7,939 bases of DNA, from the NCBI GenBank assembly GCA_017456105.1, contig JAFTKA010000030.1:1-7939 (forward strand). The letters run 5' to 3'. Position numbers and translations under genes: made by a program. A model generated the notes under the pieces. That model was not told the DNA's origin, ran no database searches, and saw only the letters and a program-made list of their open reading frames with translations. The DNA is from Oscillospiraceae bacterium. GTDB taxonomy: Bacteria > Bacillota_A > Clostridia > Oscillospirales > Oscillospiraceae. Positions 1 through 5,109 of the stretch are shown here, piece after piece; position 1 is the stretch's first letter; each line of letters opens with the position of its first letter.

Positions 1-651
1 CTGCACCAGATGGGAGACCGTACCCTGACTTGACGGGTTCAGCCAATAACAGCCCTCGTCGTCCACCCACAGGTACGCACCGGATTTGACCGCGATGCCG
101 TCGATGGTATGGTGCAGGCCGTACTCCCGGTCCCGGAGGGCGGGCAGGCGGGCGATCAAATAATATTTGCTGTTTTTCAGGTAGGCGATCAGGCTGTCCA
201 TGGCCTCGATATCGATGGCCGAGCTGCGGGTCGTGCCCACCTCGGAGGAATAGAAATAGTTGCCGTAGATGCTCTTTACGTCCAGCATCACCGCAGTTCC
301 CGCCTCCAAGGCCTGGATCTGGGTCTTGACGGCAGGAATATCCTTCAAAGCCTCCGTGTCGGCATAGTAGCCCTTCATCTGCATAAGCTCCGTGCTGTTA
401 ACAAGGGCGTCCTCCTCCGTTACAAAGTACAAAGGCGGCAGATTCTCTTCCTTAGGCGGCTCAGCCTCCTGTCCCTGGGGCAGGGTTTCGGGCAGGTCAA
501 AGTCCAGCTTTGCTCCGTCCCGGGTGTAGATCACATACCGTTTTGCCCAAAGCAGCCAAAGTACGGCTATCAGCAACGCCACAAAGGCGATTACCAGCAA
601 TATAACGCCGATGCGAATCAGCCTTTGTCGGGTGCGATAGGGTAGTTTCAT
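1..651 (-). CDS. Membrane-anchored putative glycoside hydrolase, DUF4015-like (partial, C-terminus outside window)
   Basis: The first 217 codons are open; the gene runs off the left edge. Residues about 12-35 form a single hydrophobic segment after a basic N-terminus (MKLPYRTRQR), which suggests a signal anchor with the rest outside the cell. After a Pro/Glu-rich linker (about 55-72) comes an alpha/beta segment with MLDVKSIYG (122-130), YSSEVG (134-139), a Ser/Asp-rich stretch and YLIARLPALRD (164-174). This pattern resembles the DUF4015 putative glycosyl hydrolase family, where a V-D-V-K strand is followed by an I-A-R strand. The ATG overlaps the prmA stop as ATGA, with an AAAGGAG Shine-Dalgarno 7 bases upstream, so it is translationally coupled and the last gene visible in the run. 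The substrate is unknown; an envelope polysaccharide is a guess. The family call is from memory of motifs and is moderately sure; the catalytic residues cannot be checked because the gene is cut. Confidence 0.7.
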   Translation of the reverse strand, partial: MKLPYRTRQRLIRIGVILLVIAFVALLIAVLWLLWAKRYVIYTRDGAKLDFDLPETLPQGQEAEPPKEENLPPLYFVTEEDALVNSTELMQMKGYYADTEALKDIPAVKTQIQALEAGTAVMLDVKSIYGNYFYSSEVGTTRSSAIDIEAMDSLIAYLKNSKYYLIARLPALRDREYGLHHTIDGIAVKSGAYLWVDDEGCYWLNPSSQGTVSHLVQ

Positions 652-1592
652 TTTGTGCTCCTTTTTGCGATCACGCAGCACCATTCTTCTTTGGTGCAGA
701 TTTTTTCTATGGTTAGGTTTGCCTCCGTCAGGGCGGTTTTTACGTCCCCCAGCCGGGTGTTCAGAATGCCCGACAGAATCACAACGCTTTCTTCCTGCAA
801 AAAGTTGGGAAGGATCGGGGCTAGACCGATGATCACGTCTGCCACAATATTCACCAGTACCAGATCATACTGCTCTTTTTGCAGGCGGGCCATGAGCTTT
901 TTGTCGGCAGTTACGTTGCCGGTCAGGGCGGTGAATTGGAAGCCGTTATAGGCGGCATTTTCCCGGGCGATGGACTCTGCCTTGGGGTCAATATCCACGC
1001 CAACCGCCGAGGCCGCTCCCAGCCGCAGGGCGGTGATGGACAAAATGCCGCTGCCGCTGCCCAGGTCCAAACAACGAAAGCCGGGCTTTACCAGCTGCTC
1101 CATATTCTCCATGACCATTTGGGTGGAGGGGTGTGCTCCCGTACCGAAGGTCAGGCCGGGATCTAAAATCACCGGCAGGCGGCCATCGGTCTCATCGGCT
1201 CTCCAGTAGGGCAGAACGATCAGCTTTTCACCGATGGGCTGGGGCGGATAGTTATCCTTCCAGCTTTCCTCCCAGTCGGTATCGGCCAAGGGCGTTACGG
1301 TCATAGACAGGTCGCCATACTGACCCCGCAGCTCTTCCAAAAGGGCCTCCAGCCGGGAAAGGGAAGACTTGTCCGACTCCTCCAAATAAAGCTTGATTTG
1401 GGAAAGACCCTGCAGATAGGACTGTAAGCTTTCGTCAATATAGTCCCAATAGGCCCGGTTTTCCTCCAAAAAGCTCTCAAACTCACTTTGATCCTCCAGC
1501 ACCAGCTCCGCAAAGCCGGCTTTCGTCAGCTCCTCGGCCACCGCTTCGATGGCTTTCGGGGTGGTGGCTATGGTGATCTCCAGATAGACCAT
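648..1592 (-). CDS. prmA: Ribosomal protein L11 methyltransferase
   Basis: This 314-residue protein has the full PrmA layout. Residues 1-110 form the N-terminal L11-recognition region, including a D-W-x-x-S-W-K segment at 106-112. DPGLTFGTGAHPST (144-157) is the PrmA signature. The class I SAM-binding loop is DLGSGSGILSI (176-186), the acidic strand end is VDIDP (199-203), and VNIVADVI (247-254) is the NI motif near the active site. The enzyme trimethylates amino groups of ribosomal protein L11 in the cytoplasm using S-adenosylmethionine. Length is normal for Firmicutes. The ATG sits one base after the rpiB stop, and its GGAGG lies inside the end of rpiB, so the two are coupled. The 3' end overlaps the next gene as ATGA. 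Nothing is missing. Confidence 0.96.
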   Translation of the reverse strand: MVYLEITIATTPKAIEAVAEELTKAGFAELVLEDQSEFESFLEENRAYWDYIDESLQSYLQGLSQIKLYLEESDKSSLSRLEALLEELRGQYGDLSMTVTPLADTDWEESWKDNYPPQPIGEKLIVLPYWRADETDGRLPVILDPGLTFGTGAHPSTQMVMENMEQLVKPGFRCLDLGSGSGILSITALRLGAASAVGVDIDPKAESIARENAAYNGFQFTALTGNVTADKKLMARLQKEQYDLVLVNIVADVIIGLAPILPNFLQEESVVILSGILNTRLGDVKTALTEANLTIEKICTKEEWCCVIAKRSTK

Positions 1593-1593
1593 T

Positions 1594-2034
1594 TCAGTCC
1601 TCCAGGGCCATCATTTTGTCGATCCGACGCTGATGACGGGCTTCGTTGGAAAACGCCGTGCCCAGCCAAGTGTCGGCAATTTCCAGAGCCAGCATGGTGC
1701 CCACCACGCCTGCACCGATGGCCATCATATTGGTATCGTTATGCTCCCGGGTCATGCGGGCGGACATCACATCGGACAAAAGAGCACAGCGAATACCCTT
1801 GACCTTATTGGCGGTGATGGATACGCCGATGCCGGTGGTGCAAAGGACGATGCCCTTTTCACATTCACCGCTTGCCACTGCCTTGGCGGCAGGTGCGGCA
1901 AAATCGGGATAGTCGCAGCTATCCAAGGTATGGGTGCCGAAGTCCTTGACTTCATAGCCCTTTTTCTCCAAATGGGCTTTCATGGTGTTCTTCAGTTCCA
2001 AAGCACCGTGATCACAGGCAATTGCAATTTTCAT
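1594..2034 (-). CDS. rpiB: Ribose-5-phosphate isomerase B (RpiB/LacAB family)
   Basis: The 146-residue product interconverts ribose-5-phosphate and ribulose-5-phosphate in the non-oxidative pentose phosphate pathway. Family marks are IACDHGALELK (5-15), DYPDFA (41-46), the catalytic Cys65 in LCTTGIGVSI (64-73), ANKVKGIRCAL (75-85) and REHNDTNMMAIGAG (96-109) with the His used for ring opening. Most RpiB proteins have C-G-T-G-I-G after the cysteine; here it is C-T-T-G-I-G, which some Clostridia seem to share. Because RpiB and the LacA/LacB galactose-6-phosphate isomerases are related, an allose-6-phosphate or other sugar-phosphate role cannot be excluded. The Shine-Dalgarno overlaps the stop of the upstream reductase gene (TAAGGAGG) and lies 8 bases from the ATG, so the gene is in the same transcription unit. 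Confidence 0.94.
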   Translation of the reverse strand: MKIAIACDHGALELKNTMKAHLEKKGYEVKDFGTHTLDSCDYPDFAAPAAKAVASGECEKGIVLCTTGIGVSITANKVKGIRCALLSDVMSARMTREHNDTNMMAIGAGVVGTMLALEIADTWLGTAFSNEARHQRRIDKMMALED

Positions 2035-2047
2035 CTGTATGTCCTCC

Positions 2048-2743
2048 TTATAGTACGTAGCCGCCGTTGACGGCCAAAACCTGTCCTGTTACAAATTCCG
2101 CATCGGCAAGGTAGATCATGGCGTCCGCCACGTCCTCCGGTGTGCCGTTACGGCCCACGGGGGTCTCCTGCCGCAGAGCTTCCATAATTTCCGGGTCCAC
2201 ATTTTTGCACATATCCGTGCCGATCACACCGGGAGCTACGCAGTTGACCCGAATGCCTGCAGGGCCAAGCTCCTGTGCCAAGGCCTTACTTAGTGCGATC
2301 ACCGCACCCTTGGTGGCGGAATAGGCCGCCTCACAGGAGGCTCCCACCTGTCCCCACATGGAGCTGACGGTAATGATACAGCCCTTTTGCTTTTGCAAAA
2401 AGCTGGGCATCGCCGCATTGACACAGTGGTATATTCCCTTGACGTTTACTGCAAAGAGCCTGTCCCACGCTTCCGAGGAAAGGCTGCTCATAAGGCCTGT
2501 ATGGCAAATGCCGGCATTACAGATCAGGATATCAATATCCCCTATCTGGGAAAGGGCTTTCGCAACAGCCTGTCCATCAGCTACATCGCAGCAAATGGCC
2601 GTTGCTCCGGTAGCTTGTGCCACCGCCTGGGCGGCTTCGTGTTCTTTTTCATACAGGAAAAATACCCGCTCGCCCCTTTGGGCAAAGCGTTTTACCGCAG
2701 CAGCCCCTATTCCCCGGGACCCGCCGGTGATCACTACTGTCAT
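2048..2743 (-). CDS. ymfI: SDR-family reductase, probable elongation factor P 5-aminopentanone reductase (YmfI type)
   Basis: This is a complete 231-residue short-chain dehydrogenase/reductase: NAD(P)-binding TGGSRGIG (6-13), CNAG (75-78), Asn100, and a catalytic set of Ser128, Tyr141 and Lys145 (YSATK). At first sight it is FabG-like, but the segment from Ser127 to Ala147, with S-S-x-W-G-x-x-G-A-S-C-E-x-x-Y-S-x-x-K-G-A, matches Bacillus subtilis YmfI as I remember it. YmfI reduces the 5-aminopentanone group on EF-P Lys32 to 5-aminopentanol. Its place next to prmA, another translation-factor-modifying enzyme, fits, but no efp gene is in the window. The start is set at 2743 because AAAGGAG lies 6 bases upstream. 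An in-frame ATG at 2791 exists, but it falls inside the intergenic hairpin and would add 16 unrelated residues before the Rossmann strand. The SDR assignment is very sure, the YmfI role moderately so. Confidence 0.85.
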   Translation of the reverse strand: MTVVITGGSRGIGAAAVKRFAQRGERVFFLYEKEHEAAQAVAQATGATAICCDVADGQAVAKALSQIGDIDILICNAGICHTGLMSSLSSEAWDRLFAVNVKGIYHCVNAAMPSFLQKQKGCIITVSSMWGQVGASCEAAYSATKGAVIALSKALAQELGPAGIRVNCVAPGVIGTDMCKNVDPEIMEALRQETPVGRNGTPEDVADAMIYLADAEFVTGQVLAVNGGYVL

Positions 2744-2749
2744 AGCATT

Positions 2750-2756
2750 CTCCTTT
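2750..2756 (-). promoter_or_regulatory. Ribosome binding site fixing the reductase start
   Basis: AAAGGAG on the minus strand ends 6 bases before the ATG at 2743-2741. It decides between that start and the in-frame ATG at 2791, which has no comparable site. Confidence 0.85.
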
Positions 2757-2763
2757 GTAAACA

Positions 2764-2792
2764 TATGGCTGCTGCCGGTGGCAGCAGCCATA
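2764..2792 (-). other. Perfect 13-bp intergenic hairpin between yabR and the reductase gene
   Basis: Positions 2764-2776 and 2780-2792 are exact inverted repeats (arm TATGGCTGCTGCC) around a 3-base loop. In minus-strand RNA the stem begins 3 bases after the yabR stop codon and is followed by UGUUUAC, which is too poor in U for a standard intrinsic terminator. It could be a weak terminator, an mRNA-processing or stability hairpin separating the yabP-yabR part from the reductase-rpiB-prmA part. Being a perfect inverted repeat, it is the same on both strands. Confidence 0.75.
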
Positions 2793-2795
2793 GGA

Positions 2796-3209
2796 TCATC
2801 TTCTTCTGCTCTTGGTTCGGTGGTCGGAATACTGCCGGATCGAAGAAATTTTATTGTTGCTTTCGCTCATAAACTGCTTGAGCTTCTCCTCGAAAAGCTG
2901 GTCTGCAGTCTTGGGCTCAGGAGGCGGTGCTGCAGTTCGCACCGGCCGGTTCTGCTGAGGAGCAGGTCGCTGGGGTCTGGCCTCCAGCCGCTTCATGGAC
3001 AGGCTGATCTTCGCCCCGTCGATCCCGGTAACCATCACCTTTACACTCTGGCCTACGGTCAGGTGGTCGTGAATGTCATTGACAAAGGTATTGGCCACAT
3101 CTGAGATATGTACCATACCGGTCTTGCCCTCCGGCAAGGTGATGAACGCCCCGAAGTTGGCGATGGATTTGACGGTTCCTTCTACGATTGTGCCTACGGT
3201 TAACTCCAT
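2796..3209 (-). CDS. yabR: S1-domain RNA-binding protein, YabR-like
   Basis: The 137-residue protein has one S1 OB-fold domain at residues 3-74: VGTIVEGTVKSIANFGAFI, then GMVHISDV, then VKVMVTGIDGAKISLSMKR. After it comes a Pro/Gln/Arg-rich linker (about 76-100) and a C-terminal segment with FEEKLKQFMSESNNKISS (106-123) and a basic RRR end. This arrangement of S1 domain, linker and F-E-x-K-hydrophobic helix matches B. subtilis YabR, and the position directly after the divIC-type gene matches the Bacillus yabP-yabQ-divIC-yabR order. It probably binds RNA or ribosomes in the cytoplasm; the precise role of YabR is not established. The Shine-Dalgarno GGAGG is 12 bases from the ATG, longer than normal, and no better in-frame start exists. 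Confidence 0.88.
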   Translation of the reverse strand: MELTVGTIVEGTVKSIANFGAFITLPEGKTGMVHISDVANTFVNDIHDHLTVGQSVKVMVTGIDGAKISLSMKRLEARPQRPAPQQNRPVRTAAPPPEPKTADQLFEEKLKQFMSESNNKISSIRQYSDHRTKSRRR

Positions 3210-3227
3210 GAAAAAATGCTTCCTCCG

Positions 3228-3530
3228 TTAATCTGAATTCTCCGGGATAAAGAAAAGGGTGTCCTTTTCCACAAGGCCCAGCTTTTCTCCGGCGGTCCTG
3301 ATAATGCCCTTTACAGAGCGGACCTCATCGATCTTCTGCTGAAGATCCTCGTTGCTCCACTCATACTGTGCCGCCAAATGGCGGAGCTCATCTATTTTAT
3401 CCTCTGTCTCACGGATCGTTACGTTCAACAGGATCAATGCGGCGGTGGACAAAATGATGGTGGCCAGCACCACACATTTTAATAAAGGCGAACTGCGGCG
3501 ATACACAAAACGAATTCTCTTTTTGGCCAT
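3228..3530 (-). CDS. divIC: Septum formation initiator, DivIC/FtsL-like
   Basis: This 100-residue bitopic membrane protein has a basic cytoplasmic N-terminus (MAKKRIRFVYRR), one transmembrane helix (about 17-36), a coiled-coil heptad region (about 38-73) and a short C-terminal domain with GEKLGLVEKDTLFFIPE (81-97). The last part is the usual L-G-L-V-x-x-x-x-x-x-F pattern of the DivIC/FtsB family. DivIC works with FtsL and DivIB in the divisome on the outer face of the membrane. Position between yabQ and yabR supports DivIC rather than FtsL. The ATG at 3530 is preferred because AAGGCGG sits 8 bases upstream; a GTG at 3539 would add three residues but has its Shine-Dalgarno only about 2 bases away. 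A candidate promoter lies just upstream, in the end of yabQ. Confidence 0.87.
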   Translation of the reverse strand: MAKKRIRFVYRRSSPLLKCVVLATIILSTAALILLNVTIRETEDKIDELRHLAAQYEWSNEDLQQKIDEVRSVKGIIRTAGEKLGLVEKDTLFFIPENSD

Positions 3531-3538
3531 ACCGCTCA

Positions 3539-3545
3539 CCGCCTT
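3539..3545 (-). promoter_or_regulatory. Ribosome binding site favouring the ATG start of divIC
   Basis: Minus-strand AAGGCGG differs from AAGGAGG at one base and stands 8 bases before the ATG at 3530-3528. It overlaps the alternative GTG codon (3539-3537) by one base, which makes that codon an unlikely start. Confidence 0.6.
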
Positions 3546-3565
3546 CTCTTTTTAGGATTGTATTT

Positions 3566-3594
3566 ATTCTACTCTATTTTTTTGCCGATGGAAA
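3566..3594 (-). promoter_or_regulatory. Candidate sigma-A promoter for divIC-yabR and downstream genes
   Basis: On the minus strand, TTTCCA (3594-3589, 4 of 6 to TTGACA) is separated by exactly 17 bases from TAGAAT (3571-3566, 5 of 6 to TATAAT). The predicted start is near 3559, giving a leader of about 29 bases to the divIC ATG. It spans the end of yabQ. An own vegetative promoter makes sense, because divIC is needed during growth whereas yabP and yabQ are sporulation genes. The area is A/T rich, so chance matches are possible. Confidence 0.42.
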
Positions 3595-3963
3595 GAGGAA
3601 ATTTGTAATTTTTTGAAAAATTTTTCGAAAGAAACGAAAAACTGCGGAAAATACCCTAAAAATTCCCTCCCAAAAGGCAGAATATACCGGAATCAGGAAC
3701 TTTCCCACGGTACAGTGAAAGCCCACCGCTCCCAAAAAGAGCCCTGCCGTGTGCAAAAGCCGCAGGTCTCCGCCGCAGATGCCGAACTCCAGGTACACCC
3801 ACAGTACCCCCAGTACGATCGCAAAAATGCTGTCCGCCAAAAATCGGGGCCGTGCCGGACGCAAAAAGCCGTAGACGATCCCGGCAACCCCTCCCAGCAG
3901 CAGCGAAAGCAAGATCTGGCGGGCGGCCAGTGCCGGCCCGGTCAACCGAACATACGGCTCCAA
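3574..3963 (-). CDS. yabQ: Spore cortex biosynthesis membrane protein YabQ-like
   Basis: The 129-residue protein has three hydrophobic segments (about 14-34, 42-60 and 66-86), followed by an amphipathic basic tail rich in Phe and Lys (about 97-129). In YabQ proteins a first helix ending in G-x-x-Y-x-x-x-R is followed by an aromatic second helix and G-x-x-R-x-x; here the matches are GIVYGFLRP (28-36) and GGDLRLLHTAG (64-74). Position directly after yabP and before divIC agrees. In B. subtilis, YabQ is made in the mother cell and is needed for spore cortex formation. There is no in-frame ATG near the beginning: the frame opens after a stop at 3990, and the first usual start is TTG at 3963, inside yabP. 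A second TTG at 3945 overlaps the yabP stop as TTGA and has GGAG 12 bases upstream. Either is possible; the second would give a 123-residue protein. Confidence 0.82.
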   Translation of the reverse strand: MEPYVRLTGPALAARQILLSLLLGGVAGIVYGFLRPARPRFLADSIFAIVLGVLWVYLEFGICGGDLRLLHTAGLFLGAVGFHCTVGKFLIPVYSAFWEGIFRVFSAVFRFFRKIFQKITNFLFPSAKK

Positions 3964-4202
3964 AAGCCGCCGGCGGCACGGGGTTCTTCATAATGAAGTG
4001 CAGATACCTTTCCCTCTACCATAACCTGCTCCGTCGACAGGGTCTTTAACTGCAGATCCTTACCCTGTACCACCAGGGTGCCCAGCTCCGTATGGAGGAT
4101 CACCGCATTTTCATCGAAGCTGACCACCTCCGTAACCCCGGTCATGGAAAGATGGCTCCGGCCCTGCAGGGTCAGCTTGTGGGGCAAAAGCATTTCGTCC
4201 AT
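3942..4202 (-). CDS. yabP: Sporulation protein YabP
   Basis: The 86-residue protein matches the YabP/YqfC family: HKLTLQGRSHLSMTGVTEV (8-26), then VSFDENAVILHTELGTLVVQGKDLQLKTL (27-55) and a closing VEGKV strand. The typical family pattern is R-x-x-L-x-I-T-G-V-x-x-V-x-S-F, then G-x-L-x-I-x-G-x-x-L. It is a small beta-rich protein of the mother-cell sporulation programme; its biochemical role is not known. The ATG has a strong GGAAGGAGGG Shine-Dalgarno. The gene starts the left-hand run and overlaps yabQ. It lies behind a good sigma-E-type promoter. In Bacillus the S4-domain gene yabO/hslR precedes yabP; here a divergent tatD is found instead. Confidence 0.92.
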   Translation of the reverse strand: MDEMLLPHKLTLQGRSHLSMTGVTEVVSFDENAVILHTELGTLVVQGKDLQLKTLSTEQVMVEGKVSALHYEEPRAAGGFWSRMFG

Positions 4203-4222
4203 AACGATCCCTCCTTCCGTAA

Positions 4223-4251
4223 AGGGTATGTCCTTTCGTCCGCCATTATGC
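4223..4251 (-). promoter_or_regulatory. Candidate sporulation sigma-E promoter for yabP-yabQ
   Basis: On the minus strand, GCATAAT (4251-4245) fits the sigma-E -35 pattern (k-m-A-T-A-t-t, 6 of 7). After a 14-base spacer, CATACCCT (4230-4223) fits the -10 pattern CATACAhT (7 of 8). The predicted start lies about 15 bases before the yabP ATG, directly ahead of the Shine-Dalgarno. yabP and yabQ belong to the sigma-E regulon in B. subtilis, so the sequence and gene identity agree. Confidence 0.65.
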
Positions 4252-4268
4252 TCGGTTGACAGGGAGGA

Positions 4269-4274
4269 TATAAT
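4269..4274 (+). promoter_or_regulatory. tatD: TATAAT, possible -10 element for tatD
   Basis: A perfect TATAAT lies 73 bases before the tatD ATG. A perfect TTGACA (4256-4261) is only 7 bases upstream instead of about 17, and the base stretch at the correct distance (around 4246-4251) has a poor -35 match. If the -10 is used, transcription would begin near 4281, at the left edge of the palindromic element, which would then be the mRNA leader. Confidence 0.3.
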
Positions 4275-4277
4275 AAT

Positions 4278-4329
4278 TGTAGGGAATGCATATATGCATT
4301 CCGCGGAACGGATATATCCGTTCCCTACA
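4278..4329. repeat. 52-bp composite palindromic element (two tandem perfect 20-bp palindromes)
   Basis: Positions 4283-4302 and 4305-4324 are each perfect 20-bp palindromes of the form GGAA-N4-ATAT-N4-TTCC (N4 = TGCA/GCAT variants in the first, CGGA-type in the second), separated by GC and flanked by TGTAG and CTACA. The same 52 bases also divide without remainder into an outer 9-bp inverted repeat (TGTAGGGAA / TTCCCTACA) enclosing three perfect palindromes: TGCATATATGCA, TTCCGCGGAA and CGGATATATCCG. Thus it can form either two hairpins or a cloverleaf. It lies between the divergent yabP and tatD promoters and ends 18 bases before the tatD ATG. Such compact intergenic palindromes resemble REP/MITE-type mobile repeats, but copies elsewhere cannot be seen from this window. 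Confidence 0.9.
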
Positions 4330-4347
4330 TTTTCTAAGGAGAATACT

Positions 4348-5109
4348 ATGCTTTTTGATACTCATGCCCATTTGAATGACCCGGCCTTTGACCCGGATCG
4401 GGAGGAATTGATGGCAGGTCTCGCCGGAAAAGGCGTCGGCTTTGTGATGAATGCCGGCTGCTCACTTACAAGCTCCCGGGACATTGTCCGCATGGCGGAA
4501 AACTACCCCTGGCTCTATGCCTCCGTGGGCTCCCACCCGGACTCTGCCGATGAAGTAAATGAAGAAGTCATTGAGGAATACAGAAAGTTATGTAAACTCA
4601 GCCCCAAGGTCAAGGCCATTGGTGAGATAGGTTTAGACTATTATTATGAGGATATTCCCCGTGAAACTCAGAAAAACGCCTTCCGTATGCAGATGGCTCT
4701 GGCAAAGGAAGTAAATTTGCCTGCGATCATTCACGAACGGGAGGCCCACGACGACGGCATGCGGATCGTCAAGGAATTTCCCGGGGTTACCGGTGTGTTC
4801 CACTGCTATTCCGGCTCTGCGGAGATGTCCCGGCAGCTGGTGAATATGGGCTGGTACATCGGCTTTACGGGCGTTTTGACCTTTAAAAATGCCCGCAAGG
4901 CGGTTGAAACCGCTGCGAGCATTCCTTTGGATCGGATCGTACTGGAAACCGACTGTCCCTTTATGGCACCCGAGCCCTTCCGGGGTAAGCGGAACGACCC
5001 GGGGTATCTGTACCGTATGGCAGAGCGATTGGCAGAGATCCGGGGGCTTTCTGTAGAAGAAATCGAGGAAATCACCACCGCCAACGCCAAGGCTCTTTAC
5101 AGACTCTGA
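4348..5109 (+). CDS. tatD: TatD-family metal-dependent DNase/hydrolase
   Basis: This 253-residue protein has the usual TatD length and an amidohydrolase-type TIM barrel. The metal ligands and motifs are in place: DTHAHL (4-9, His6 and His8), VGSHP (60-64), GEIGLDYYY (92-100, Glu93), PAIIHEREA (125-133, His129), FHCYSG (151-156, His152) and LETDCPFMAPEP (199-210, Asp202). TatD enzymes are cytoplasmic 3'-5' exonucleases linked to DNA repair and quality control; the name from the Tat operon does not imply a role in protein export. AAGGAG at 4336-4341, six bases before the ATG, sets the start. The frame stays open upstream to 4078, but that part is antisense to yabP and across the palindromic element, so it is not coding. 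The 3' end overlaps the convergent lysR gene by 13 bp. Confidence 0.95.
   Translation: MLFDTHAHLNDPAFDPDREELMAGLAGKGVGFVMNAGCSLTSSRDIVRMAENYPWLYASVGSHPDSADEVNEEVIEEYRKLCKLSPKVKAIGEIGLDYYYEDIPRETQKNAFRMQMALAKEVNLPAIIHEREAHDDGMRIVKEFPGVTGVFHCYSGSAEMSRQLVNMGWYIGFTGVLTFKNARKAVETAASIPLDRIVLETDCPFMAPEPFRGKRNDPGYLYRMAERLAEIRGLSVEEIEEITTANAKALYRL

Noticed and set aside
109..645. 178-codon plus-strand frame opposite the DUF4015-like gene
   Set aside because: The minus-strand frame has a signal anchor, a family-like domain, a good Shine-Dalgarno and coupling to prmA; the plus frame has none of these.
2744..2791. Earlier ATG for the reductase (2791)
   Set aside because: It lies in the hairpin, lacks a ribosome binding site and adds 16 residues before the first Rossmann strand.
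2358..3104. 248-codon plus-strand frame across the reductase and yabR genes
   Set aside because: It is antisense to two genes with full family motifs and would span their intergenic hairpin; the product has no domain.
4078..4347. N-terminal extension of tatD
   Set aside because: The frame is open, but it runs antisense through yabP and the palindromic element. TatD homology starts with MLFDTHAHL at 4348, just after AAGGAG.
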